From DASXTC01 sp036505635 (GTDB lineage: Bacteria > Acidobacteriota > Polarisedimenticolia > JACPZX01 > DASXTC01), in assembly GCA_036505635.1 (NCBI GenBank), contig DASXTC010000008.1, forward strand, positions 56,819-120,818: 64,000 nt of DNA, in the 5' to 3' direction. Positions 17,979 to 25,051 of this stretch are shown here, one piece after another; within the stretch, counting starts at the first letter, position 1; every line of letters starts with the position of its first letter. The notes beneath the pieces were generated by a model. The model saw only the letters and a list, made by a program, of their open reading frames with translations. It was not told the origin of the DNA and did not search any database. The position numbers and the translations under genes are program-made.

Positions 17979-18449
17979 CTAGACGCCTCCCGCCGCCTTC
18001 CGGATCTCCTCGAACTCCCTCTGGGTCCATACGATGACCCCCTTGCGGCGGACCAGATCCTCCTGGCGCCCGTGGATGGCGGCCCCGCGTGACGGTTCGA
18101 GGACCTCGAGCCTCACCCTCATGGTGCCGGGCGCGGGGATGTCGAGGACCTTCGCCGCCGCGTAAGAGAGATCGATGATACGGCCCCGGACGAACGGGCC
18201 CCTGTCGTTGATCCTCACGACGAGGGATCGGCCGTTGCCGAGGTTGGTGACGCGCACGTAGGTGTTGAAGGGAAGCGTGCGGTGCGCCGCGGTGAGCGAC
18301 AGCATGTTGTAGCGCTCGCCGCTCGCGGTCGTGCGGCCGTGGAAGGTCGGCCCGTACCACGACGCGAACCCGGCATCCCGCTTCGCGCAGGCGATGGCGA
18401 ACAGGACGGCGATCAGCGCGAGAGAGATTCTCAGGCCGCGCCGGCTCAC
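17979..18449 (-). CDS. rlpA: RlpA-like septal ring lytic transglycosylase lipoprotein
   Basis: A 156-residue exported lipoprotein. The leader ends in FAIACAKR, a usable lipobox with C20. It is followed by the double-psi beta-barrel of RlpA: GFASWYGPTFHGRTTASGE, LPFNTYVRVTNL, and VVRINDRGPFVRGRIIDLS with the family Asp. RlpA proteins cleave naked glycan strands during division in some species. No C-terminal SPOR domain is present. The GTG start overlaps the pyrD stop by 4 bp (GTGA), so it is translated with the pyrimidine genes. Confidence 0.88.
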   Translation of the reverse strand: MSRRGLRISLALIAVLFAIACAKRDAGFASWYGPTFHGRTTASGERYNMLSLTAAHRTLPFNTYVRVTNLGNGRSLVVRINDRGPFVRGRIIDLSYAAAKVLDIPAPGTMRVRLEVLEPSRGAAIHGRQEDLVRRKGVIVWTQREFEEIRKAAGGV

Positions 18450-19357
18450 CTGTTCAGGGCTCCGATGAGCGTTCGGAGCTCGGCTATCGCGTGGCGCGCG
18501 CAGTACTCCTCGATCTCGCGGACGATCCGCACGCAGGCCGCCGGCTCTGTGAAGGTCGCGGTGCCCACCTCCACCGCCGAAGCGCCCGCCAGGATGAACT
18601 CCATCGCGTCGGCCCCGCTGCGGATCCCCCCGATTCCGATGAGGGGCACATTCACGCTGCGCGCGACGCGCGAGACCAGATGCACGGCCATCGGCTTGAT
18701 GACCGGCCCCGAGAGACCGCCCGAGCCGCTCGAGAGAATCGGGCGCCGTCGTTCCACGTCCACCGCCATCCCGAAGAACGTGTTCACAAGCGAAAGGATG
18801 TCGGCTCCCGCGTCGACCGCGGCGCGCGCGATAAGGGTGATGTCGGTGACGTTCGGAGAGAGCTTGACGATGAGGGGGAGCCTCGTGGCGCCACGGACGG
18901 CCGCCGTCACGCGGGCGGTCGCGTCGGGATCGACGCCGAACTCCGTGCCGCCCCGGGCGGTGTTGGGGCACGAGATGTTGACCTCGATGGCCGCCACCCC
19001 CTCGGCACCATCCACGAGGCGGGCGAGCGCCCCGAACTCCTCCACGGTCTCGCCGAAGATGTTGGCGACGATCGCGGTGTCGTGGCGCCGCAGCAGCGGG
19101 AGCTTCTCGGAGAGGAAGAGATCGATGCCGATGTTCTGAAGCCCGATCGAGTTGAGCATCCCGCCGGGAGTCTCGGCGAGCCGGGGCGGCGCGTTTCCCT
19201 CGCGCGGCGCGAGCGAGAGGCTCTTGCAGACGATGCCCCCCAGCAGGGAGATGTCGAAGTGGGGGAGGAGGTCGAGCCCGTACCCGCAGGTTCCGCTCGC
19301 GGTCAGAACGGGGTTCTTCAGACGGAGAGCACCGAGCGTCACGGCGAGCGCGCTCAC
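18446..19357 (-). CDS. pyrD: Dihydroorotate dehydrogenase B, catalytic subunit
   Basis: A 303-residue class 1B flavoenzyme oxidising dihydroorotate to orotate with NAD+ through PyrK. It shows LKNPVLTASGTCGYG at the N-terminus, NSIGLQNIG, the catalytic cysteine in EVNISCPNTARGG, and the FMN-binding IGIGGIRSGADAMEFILAGA. The GTG at 19357 overlaps the pyrK stop by 4 bp; another GTG lies 6 bp upstream. Tight coupling to pyrK supports the 1B heterotetramer type. Confidence 0.93.
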   Translation of the reverse strand: MSALAVTLGALRLKNPVLTASGTCGYGLDLLPHFDISLLGGIVCKSLSLAPREGNAPPRLAETPGGMLNSIGLQNIGIDLFLSEKLPLLRRHDTAIVANIFGETVEEFGALARLVDGAEGVAAIEVNISCPNTARGGTEFGVDPDATARVTAAVRGATRLPLIVKLSPNVTDITLIARAAVDAGADILSLVNTFFGMAVDVERRRPILSSGSGGLSGPVIKPMAVHLVSRVARSVNVPLIGIGGIRSGADAMEFILAGASAVEVGTATFTEPAACVRIVREIEEYCARHAIAELRTLIGALNR

Positions 19358-20190
19358 CAGCACACCTCGCCGGAGTCGAAGACCGGCCCTTCGACGCAGA
19401 TGCGCCGATACCTCAGCGGTGCGGTCGGCGTCTCGCGCGTGCCGACCACGCACCCCACGCAGACGCCGAACCCGCAGGCCATGGGGCTCTCCAGTGAGAG
19501 GTGGCACCTCACGCCGTGCCGCGCCGCCACTTCCGCGGTGGCCCTCATCATCGGCGTGGGCCCGCAGGCGCAGATGACCCAGCGGTCCCGGGCTTGGGGC
19601 CCTTCCTGGAAGAGAAGCTCGTCCAGCATCTCGGTGACGAATCCACGCCGTCCCGCCGACCCGTCGTCGGTCGCGAGGCGCACCTCGATCCCCGCCTCCA
19701 GCGTCCTCGTGATTCCCGGAACCTCGGACGAGGTCCGGCAGCCGTAGAGCATCAGCGGACGCCCGCCTGACTCCCGGTCCCGCAATGCCAGCGGATGCAG
19801 CGAGGCGGATCCGATCCCACCTGCCACCAGGAGGAGCCGCGTTCCCGGGGAACGCGCCGGCGCGAAGCCGTTGCCCAGCGGGGCGAGGCATCTCAGCATG
19901 TCGCCGGGACCGGCCCCCGACATCAGCCGCGTGCCCCGGCCCAGCACCTTGTAGAAGATCTGCACGACGCCCGCCGGGTCACCGGGAGTGTTGTAGATGC
20001 TGAAGGGCCTGCGCAGCAGCGGGTCGGCCTGCCCTTCGGGGGCGCCCGTAGTCACCATCGCGAACTGGCCCGGCTCCCAGGCCGGGTAGTCGCCGGGAAT
20101 GGCGAGCGACAGGAGAAAGTGCCCGGAGCCGAGCGAGTCGTGCGAGACGATCCGCAGGGGGAGATCCACGGGAGCGCGGGTCGGCGACAT
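19354..20190 (-). CDS. pyrK: Dihydroorotate dehydrogenase B, electron transfer subunit
   Basis: A 278-residue FAD and [2Fe-2S] protein of the ferredoxin reductase family that passes electrons from PyrD to NAD+. The flavin site RRPFSIYNTP, the nucleotide site LLLVAGGIGSASLHPLA, and the cluster cysteines in CGFGVCVGCVVG plus a fourth in RRICVEGP are all visible. I chose MSPTRAPVD at 20190; an upstream start at 20220 would add 10 residues. It heads the pyrK-pyrD-rlpA run and is divergent from the membrane phosphodiesterase gene. Confidence 0.92.
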   Translation of the reverse strand: MSPTRAPVDLPLRIVSHDSLGSGHFLLSLAIPGDYPAWEPGQFAMVTTGAPEGQADPLLRRPFSIYNTPGDPAGVVQIFYKVLGRGTRLMSGAGPGDMLRCLAPLGNGFAPARSPGTRLLLVAGGIGSASLHPLALRDRESGGRPLMLYGCRTSSEVPGITRTLEAGIEVRLATDDGSAGRRGFVTEMLDELLFQEGPQARDRWVICACGPTPMMRATAEVAARHGVRCHLSLESPMACGFGVCVGCVVGTRETPTAPLRYRRICVEGPVFDSGEVCW

Positions 20191-20227
20191 GTCGCGCGCC
20201 AATCTAGCACAGCGGCCCAATCCCCGG

Positions 20228-20236
20228 TGATACGAT
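20228..20236 (+). promoter_or_regulatory. Extended -10 promoter, possible leaderless start
   Basis: TGATACGAT fits an extended -10 (TG, one base, TACGAT). The hexamer ends only 6 bp before the GTG start at 20243, so transcription from it would begin at or next to the start codon. The same nonamer is found at 60060-60068 ahead of uppS. No -35 is seen. Confidence 0.4.
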
Positions 20237-20242
20237 GGCCGC

Positions 20243-21976
20243 GTGACCTACCTGAAGCTGATCGCCAACGCTCTGTGGGCCGGACTCTATGGCACCCTCA
20301 TCATCGCCTTGCTGGTCTTCTTCCTCAACGACGAGCTGATCGGGGAGGGGCTCGGGTCGCGCGAGTTCGCGTCGGCGCTGGCGCGCGTCGGCCTCGTCTT
20401 CACGCCGGCGATCGCGCTTCTTTTCCCGACGCTGTTCATCTTCCTGAGGTTCTTCGCGGCGCGCCGGCTCGGCATCGTCTGGTTCAGCCTCAAGACGATC
20501 GTCTGGATCGGGGCGGCCACGCTGGGCACGCTCACCGCCGTCTACTACGCAAACCTCCGGGCATTCGGTCCGCTGCTCTCCCCGGGCGCGCGCGACGCCC
20601 TGAGGATCCTGTGCGGCGTGATGGCGGGCTGCTGGCTGCTGGCCGTGACGGCGGCCACGCTCGCGCAGTGGCGCTCCAAGGGGCGCCGAACGCGCCATCG
20701 GATCGCGGCGGGTTGCCTCCTTCTCGTGCCGATCGCGTTGGGGGCCATCATGGCCCCCCTCATGCCGCGACCGGTCCGATTCGGCGCGGCTGCCGAAGCC
20801 ATGGACCTGACGCGCATGGAGCCCGCCGGCCGCTCGCTGCTCATCGTCGGGCTCGACGCTGCCTCGATGGACTTCATCCTGCCCTTCGTTTCGGCCGGGC
20901 AGCTTCCCGCCTTCGAGCATCTGCTGAAGGCGGGGGCCTCCGCGAGGCTCAACTCCTTGCGGCCCTGCGTCTCGCGCGCCGCCTGGACCTCGCTGACGAC
21001 CGGGATGCCCCCCTGGTCGACGGGGGTGAAGGACCGGACCCTCTACACCATGGGGCAGGCGGCGGGCGCACTGAGCATCCTGCCGAGGGGACTCGGCATG
21101 ACGGCCCTCATACGGGTGGGGTACATCCGGCAGCTCCCCCTGCGGCCGGAGGGTGTGGGTCCCCCCGCCGTCTGGGACATCCTTCAGGCCATGCACGTGC
21201 GGTCCCGGGTCATCGGCTGGCCGGCGACGCGAACCACGGTCCGCGCGGATGATCCGCGGGTCACCTATCGGCTGGAGAAGATCCTGGGGCCCCTTGCCGA
21301 GGAGTCGGCCGCGTCCAGCGCTCCACTTGCCGGCGTCCTGCGCTCGGCGATCGCCGCCGACCTGTCGGCGCGTCAAGCCGTGGAGGAGCCCGACCCCGAC
21401 GCCGGAGACGGAAGCGGCAGCCGCCTCGTCGCCGTCCGGCTGCCGGGGCTGGGAACCGTGAGCCGTCATTTTCTGCGGTACCACCTGGCCGCGGAATTCG
21501 GAGACGTGACGCCTGGGGAGGAGGCCCTCTTCGGCCCAGTGCTCGCCAGGTACTACCAGTTCGCCGACGAGCTGATCGCCGACCTGGAGGCGCGCCACGC
21601 AGAGCTTCATGGCCTCGACGCCGACACGATGGTCGTCTCCGCCTATGGCATCGAGCCAGTCTCGGGCTGGGAGCGGCTGGGGCGCACGCTGCTGGGACGC
21701 GACGAGGATCTCGATGTCTCGAGACCCTCCGGGACATGGAGGACCGGTCCCGACGGCGCGCTGCTGATCCAGGGCCCCGGTGTGGCGGCGGGCGCGAGAC
21801 TGGAGGAGGCCGACATCCTCGACGTGCTCCCGACCGCCCTGTACATGCTGGGGCTGCCGATGAGCGATGATCTCGGCGGCCACCTGCAGCGGCGCCTCTT
21901 CACGCGCGAGCACCTCGAGTCGCATCCCGTGGAGATCGTCCGTGGCTACGGGATCGGCGCGGCGCCGCGGCTTTGA
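20243..21976 (+). CDS. Membrane-anchored alkaline-phosphatase-superfamily phosphodiesterase/nucleotide pyrophosphatase
   Basis: A 577-residue protein. Residues 1-175 contain about four or five membrane segments, and the remainder is a hydrolase domain. The domain opens LLIVGLDAASMDFILPFV (metal Asp) and has CVSRAAWTSLTTGMPPWSTG around the expected nucleophile Thr/Ser, as in type I phosphodiesterases. Later metal ligands appear degenerate: the usual SDHG-type motif is replaced by VVSAYGIEPV, so activity is uncertain. It begins with GTG and has no Shine-Dalgarno. Its stop codon overlaps the -35 hexamer of the pyr promoter. Confidence 0.7.
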   Translation: MTYLKLIANALWAGLYGTLIIALLVFFLNDELIGEGLGSREFASALARVGLVFTPAIALLFPTLFIFLRFFAARRLGIVWFSLKTIVWIGAATLGTLTAVYYANLRAFGPLLSPGARDALRILCGVMAGCWLLAVTAATLAQWRSKGRRTRHRIAAGCLLLVPIALGAIMAPLMPRPVRFGAAAEAMDLTRMEPAGRSLLIVGLDAASMDFILPFVSAGQLPAFEHLLKAGASARLNSLRPCVSRAAWTSLTTGMPPWSTGVKDRTLYTMGQAAGALSILPRGLGMTALIRVGYIRQLPLRPEGVGPPAVWDILQAMHVRSRVIGWPATRTTVRADDPRVTYRLEKILGPLAEESAASSAPLAGVLRSAIAADLSARQAVEEPDPDAGDGSGSRLVAVRLPGLGTVSRHFLRYHLAAEFGDVTPGEEALFGPVLARYYQFADELIADLEARHAELHGLDADTMVVSAYGIEPVSGWERLGRTLLGRDEDLDVSRPSGTWRTGPDGALLIQGPGVAAGARLEEADILDVLPTALYMLGLPMSDDLGGHLQRRLFTREHLESHPVEIVRGYGIGAAPRL

Positions 21977-22000
21977 CAAGGACCGACCCGGTGCTATAAT
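21973..22000 (+). promoter_or_regulatory. Consensus sigma-70 promoter of the pyrRBC operon
   Basis: TTGACA (21973-21978) and TATAAT (21995-22000) are both perfect consensus hexamers with a 16-bp spacer. Transcription should start near 22007, leaving a leader of about 120 nt before pyrR that holds the PyrR motif and a terminator. Confidence 0.85.
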
Positions 22001-22010
22001 CGGCGCGCCT

Positions 22011-22094
22011 TTAATCACGCCCGAGAGGCGGGAAAGGAATCGCGGATGTCACCAACTGCCACCCCTTCAGCCGCCGCCGAGGCGGTTTTTTTTT
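22011..22094 (+). promoter_or_regulatory. PyrR-type transcription attenuator
   Basis: The leader contains CGCCCGAGAGGCGGG (22018-22032), a small hairpin presenting GAGAGG as in the known PyrR-binding RNA consensus, flanked by ATCA and AAAGG. It is followed by an intrinsic terminator (stem CCGCC/GGCGG at 22071-22085, then nine T). By analogy with Bacillus- and Thermus-type leaders, PyrR with UMP would favour the terminator. The presence of pyrR as the next gene supports this. The competing antiterminator pairing was not computed. Confidence 0.72.
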
Positions 22095-22120
22095 GCGCGG
22101 CCGTGAGCGCCGGGAGGTGA
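22046..22120 (+). CDS. Possible pyr leader peptide (24 residues)
   Basis: An ATG with AAGGA 7 bp upstream opens a 24-codon frame, MSPTATPSAAAEAVFFCAAV and four more residues. It passes through the attenuator hairpin, reads the nine-T tract as Val-Phe-Phe-Cys codons, and ends at a TGA inside GGGAGGTGA, the Shine-Dalgarno region of pyrR. A ribosome on this frame would cover the terminator stem and re-initiate at pyrR 8 bp on. This resembles the translated leader of enterobacterial pyrBI. Whether it is translated is unknown. Confidence 0.45.
   Translation: MSPTATPSAAAEAVFFCAAVSAGR
22069..22094 (+). terminator. Intrinsic terminator in the pyr leader
   Basis: The stem AGCCGCC pairs with GGCGGTT around the loop GCCGA and runs into nine consecutive T residues (22086-22094). 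It lies between the promoter and pyrR, so it acts as an attenuator rather than an operon end. Confidence 0.75.
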
Positions 22121-22127
22121 ACACCTG

Positions 22128-22712
22128 ATGCCGCAGCCCAGGGGAAGGCTCTCGCCGGAAGGGGCCGTGGGCGGACTGGTCATGGACGAGTCCGCCGTCG
22201 ACCGCGCCCTGACGCGGATCGCCCACGAGATCCTCGAGAAGCATAAGGGGGTGGAGGGGCTGGCGCTCGTGGGAATCAGGTCCCGCGGCGTCCCGATCGC
22301 CCAGCGGCTCTCGACCCGCATCCGTTCGATCGAAGGGCGGGAGGTCCCCGTGGGGATCCTCGACATCAACCTCTATCGCGACGATCTGACGGCCATCGCC
22401 GACCACCCGATCCTGCGCAAGACCGAGATCCCCTTCACGATCGACGGCAAGAAGATCGTGCTCGTGGACGACGTGCTGTTCACCGGGCGGACCATCCGGG
22501 CGGCGCTCGACGCGCTCATCGACCTGGGACGGCCGCGCCTCATCCAGCTCTGCGTCCTCGTGGATCGGGGTCACCGGGAGCTGCCGATCCGCGCAGACTA
22601 CGTGGGAAAGAACGTCCCGACCTCTCTCGACCAGGTGATCCGCGTGTCGCTCAAGGAGTGCGACAACCGCGACGCCGTGGAGTTGATCATCCTCCCGGAA
22701 GGGGGGCCCTAG
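22128..22712 (+). CDS. pyrR: PyrR bifunctional regulator / uracil phosphoribosyltransferase
   Basis: A 194-residue protein of the phosphoribosyltransferase fold that binds pyr mRNA and controls attenuation. The PRPP loop VLVDDVLFTGRTIRAALDAL and the segments VGIRSRGVPIAQRL and GILDINLYRDDL are characteristic. The first 18 or so residues are an extension relative to typical PyrR; an internal ATG at VMDESA is possible, but GGGAGG sits correctly before 22128. It is the first full gene of the operon and overlaps nothing; pyrB starts 1 bp after its stop. Confidence 0.93.
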   Translation: MPQPRGRLSPEGAVGGLVMDESAVDRALTRIAHEILEKHKGVEGLALVGIRSRGVPIAQRLSTRIRSIEGREVPVGILDINLYRDDLTAIADHPILRKTEIPFTIDGKKIVLVDDVLFTGRTIRAALDALIDLGRPRLIQLCVLVDRGHRELPIRADYVGKNVPTSLDQVIRVSLKECDNRDAVELIILPEGGP

Positions 22713-22713
22713 G

Positions 22714-23652
22714 ATGCAGCTCAGGAGCCCGCATCTCCTGGGGATCGAGAGCCTGACGCCCGAGGAGATCGCGCTGATCCTCGACACCGCCGAGTCGTTC
22801 GCCGAGATCTCGCAGCGGGAGATCAAGAAGGTTCCCACGTTGCGCGGCCAGACGGTCATCAACCTGTTCTTCGAGCCCAGCACGCGGACGCGCACCTCCT
22901 TCGAGCTCGCCGAGAAGCGTCTGTCGGCCGACTCGCTCAACTTCTCCGCGGGCACCAGCAGCGTCGTGAAAGGCGAGACGCTCCTCGACACGGCCCGCAA
23001 CCTCGAGGCGATGAACCCGGACTTCATCGTCATGAGGCATGGCATGCCCGGGGCGCCGCACTTTCTGAGCCGCGTCTGCCGCTCCTCGATCGTCAACGCT
23101 GGCGACGGCTCCCACGAGCACCCCACCCAGGCGCTCCTGGACGCCTACACGATCCGGAACAAGAAGGGGAAGATCGGCGGTCTCAAGATCGTCATCGTGG
23201 GGGACATCCTGCACAGCCGGGTGGTCCGATCGAACCTGTTTCTCTGGCAGAAGCTGGGGGCCGACGTCACGGTGGTGGGCCCCACCACGTTGATGCCCCC
23301 CTGCATCGAGAGGCTCGGATGCCGGGTGAGCCACCGGATCGACGAGGCGGTGGAAGGAGCCGACGTCATCATGATGCTGAGGATTCAGATGGAACGCCAG
23401 GGGAAGGGGTACTTTCCATCGGTGCGGGAGTACTTCAGCCTCTTCGGGCTCACGGAGGAGCGGGTTCGCCGGGCGAGCCCCGACGTGATCATCATGCACC
23501 CGGGCCCGATCAACCGGGGAGTCGAGATCGCCTCCAGCGTTGCCGACGGGCCCTACTCGGTGATCCTCGACCAGGTGACCAACGGGATCGCGGTGAGGAT
23601 GGCCGTCCTCTACCTGCTGGCGGGCGGGGGCGAGCGGGAGATGGCGGCGTAG
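22714..23652 (+). CDS. pyrB: Aspartate carbamoyltransferase catalytic subunit
   Basis: A 312-residue enzyme condensing carbamoyl phosphate with aspartate. The carbamoyl-phosphate motif FEPSTRTRTSFELAEKRL, the swinging-loop region TSSVVKGETLLDTARN and the substrate region DGSHEHPTQALLDAYTI are intact. No pyrI regulatory gene follows, and dihydroorotase is next, so it is likely an unregulated trimer or a PyrB-PyrC assembly. A purine-rich Shine-Dalgarno (GGAAGGGGGG) precedes the ATG. Confidence 0.96.
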   Translation: MQLRSPHLLGIESLTPEEIALILDTAESFAEISQREIKKVPTLRGQTVINLFFEPSTRTRTSFELAEKRLSADSLNFSAGTSSVVKGETLLDTARNLEAMNPDFIVMRHGMPGAPHFLSRVCRSSIVNAGDGSHEHPTQALLDAYTIRNKKGKIGGLKIVIVGDILHSRVVRSNLFLWQKLGADVTVVGPTTLMPPCIERLGCRVSHRIDEAVEGADVIMMLRIQMERQGKGYFPSVREYFSLFGLTEERVRRASPDVIIMHPGPINRGVEIASSVADGPYSVILDQVTNGIAVRMAVLYLLAGGGEREMAA

Positions 23653-23654
23653 AC

Positions 23655-24974
23655 ATGGGCAGAATGCTGCTGAAGGGGGGCCGGGTGGTCGATCCCGTCA
23701 ACGGGATCGACGACCTGCGGGACGTCCTGATCGTGGAGGGAAGGATCGCCCGCGTCGACAGGGGGTTGGCCGCGGAGCCGGGCGACGAGGTGATCGAATG
23801 CGATGGGATGGTCGTCGCGCCGGGTTTCGTCGACATGCACGTGCATCTGCGCGAGCCGGGCCGGGAGGACAAGGAGACGATCCAGACGGGAGGGCAGGCG
23901 GCCGCCGCGGGCGGGTTCACATCGTTGGCCTGCATGCCCAACACCCAGCCGGTCAACGACGACCAGAGCGTCACCGAGTTCATCACGGCTCAGGCGCGGC
24001 GCAAGTCCCCTGTGAGGGTCTATCCGATCGGCGCCATCACCAAGGGGCTCAAGGGCGAGGAGCTGTCCGAGATCGGGGAGCTGGTGCGGCTGGGATGCGT
24101 GGGGATTTCCGACGACGGTCTTCCGGTGGCGTCGGGCTTCATCATGCGCAAGGCGCTCGAATATGCCCGGATGTTCGACGTCCCGGTCATCAACCACGCG
24201 CAGGATCTCTCGCTCTCGGACGGTGGCGTGATGAACGAGGGGTTCTACTCGACCGTGCTCGGGCTGCGCGGTATGAGCGCCGTGGCCGAGGAGACGATGA
24301 TCTTCCGGGACATCCTGCTGACGGGCCTCACCCACGGCCGCCTGCACGTGCCGCACATCAGCACCGCGCGCTCGCTCGATCTCGTGAGGGAGGCGCGCGC
24401 GCGGGGGATCGATGTCACCTGCGAGGTGACGCCCCACCACTTCTCGCTGACGGATGAGTCGGTCTGCGGCTACGACACGAACACCAAGATGAACCCCCCT
24501 CTGCGCTCCGAGGAGGATCGCGCCGCGATCGTTGCGGCGATCAAGGACGGCACCATCGATGCCGTGGCCTCCGATCACGCCCCGCACTGCCAGGAGGAGA
24601 AGGAGGTCGAATACGACGTCGCGCCGTTCGGGGTGGTCGGGCTCGAGACCTCCGTGCTGCTGGGGCTCGACCGGCTGGTGGGGGCCGGCCATATCAATAT
24701 GAAGCGATTCGTCGAGCTCTACGCGACACAACCCGCCCGGATCCTGAAACTGCCGGCAGGCACCCTCTCGCCGGGAGCGGCCGGGGACATCACGATCCTT
24801 TCCGCGACGCGGGAGACGACGGTCGACCCCTCCACCTTCCGATCGAAGAGCCGCAATACTCCCTTCGCGGGATGGAAGCTCAAGGGGGCCGTCGTGCGGA
24901 CCATCGTGGGTGGCCGTGTGGTCTTCCCGGAAGCTGTGGAAGGGACCCGAGCCACTTCTCGGACATCACACTAG
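23655..24974 (+). CDS. pyrC: Dihydroorotase (class I, PyrC/AllB type)
   Basis: A 439-residue amidohydrolase cyclising carbamoyl aspartate. The metal motif DMHVHLREPG, further His ligands in VINHAQD and VPHISTA, and the metal Asp in VASDHAPHCQEEKE are all present, together with the GISDDG motif of class I enzymes. The carboxylated Lys position of some members is replaced here by the DDG region, as in Aquifex-type enzymes. It begins 2 bp after pyrB and closes the operon; carAB and pyrE are not in the window. Confidence 0.94.
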   Translation: MGRMLLKGGRVVDPVNGIDDLRDVLIVEGRIARVDRGLAAEPGDEVIECDGMVVAPGFVDMHVHLREPGREDKETIQTGGQAAAAGGFTSLACMPNTQPVNDDQSVTEFITAQARRKSPVRVYPIGAITKGLKGEELSEIGELVRLGCVGISDDGLPVASGFIMRKALEYARMFDVPVINHAQDLSLSDGGVMNEGFYSTVLGLRGMSAVAEETMIFRDILLTGLTHGRLHVPHISTARSLDLVREARARGIDVTCEVTPHHFSLTDESVCGYDTNTKMNPPLRSEEDRAAIVAAIKDGTIDAVASDHAPHCQEEKEVEYDVAPFGVVGLETSVLLGLDRLVGAGHINMKRFVELYATQPARILKLPAGTLSPGAAGDITILSATRETTVDPSTFRSKSRNTPFAGWKLKGAVVRTIVGGRVVFPEAVEGTRATSRTSH

Positions 24975-25051
24975 CAGCACGGCGCCTCGATTCGCCGTAT
25001 TATCTTGCGGACCGGGGCAGGATGCCGGTCTATCGCCGGAGGTAGAAGTTC

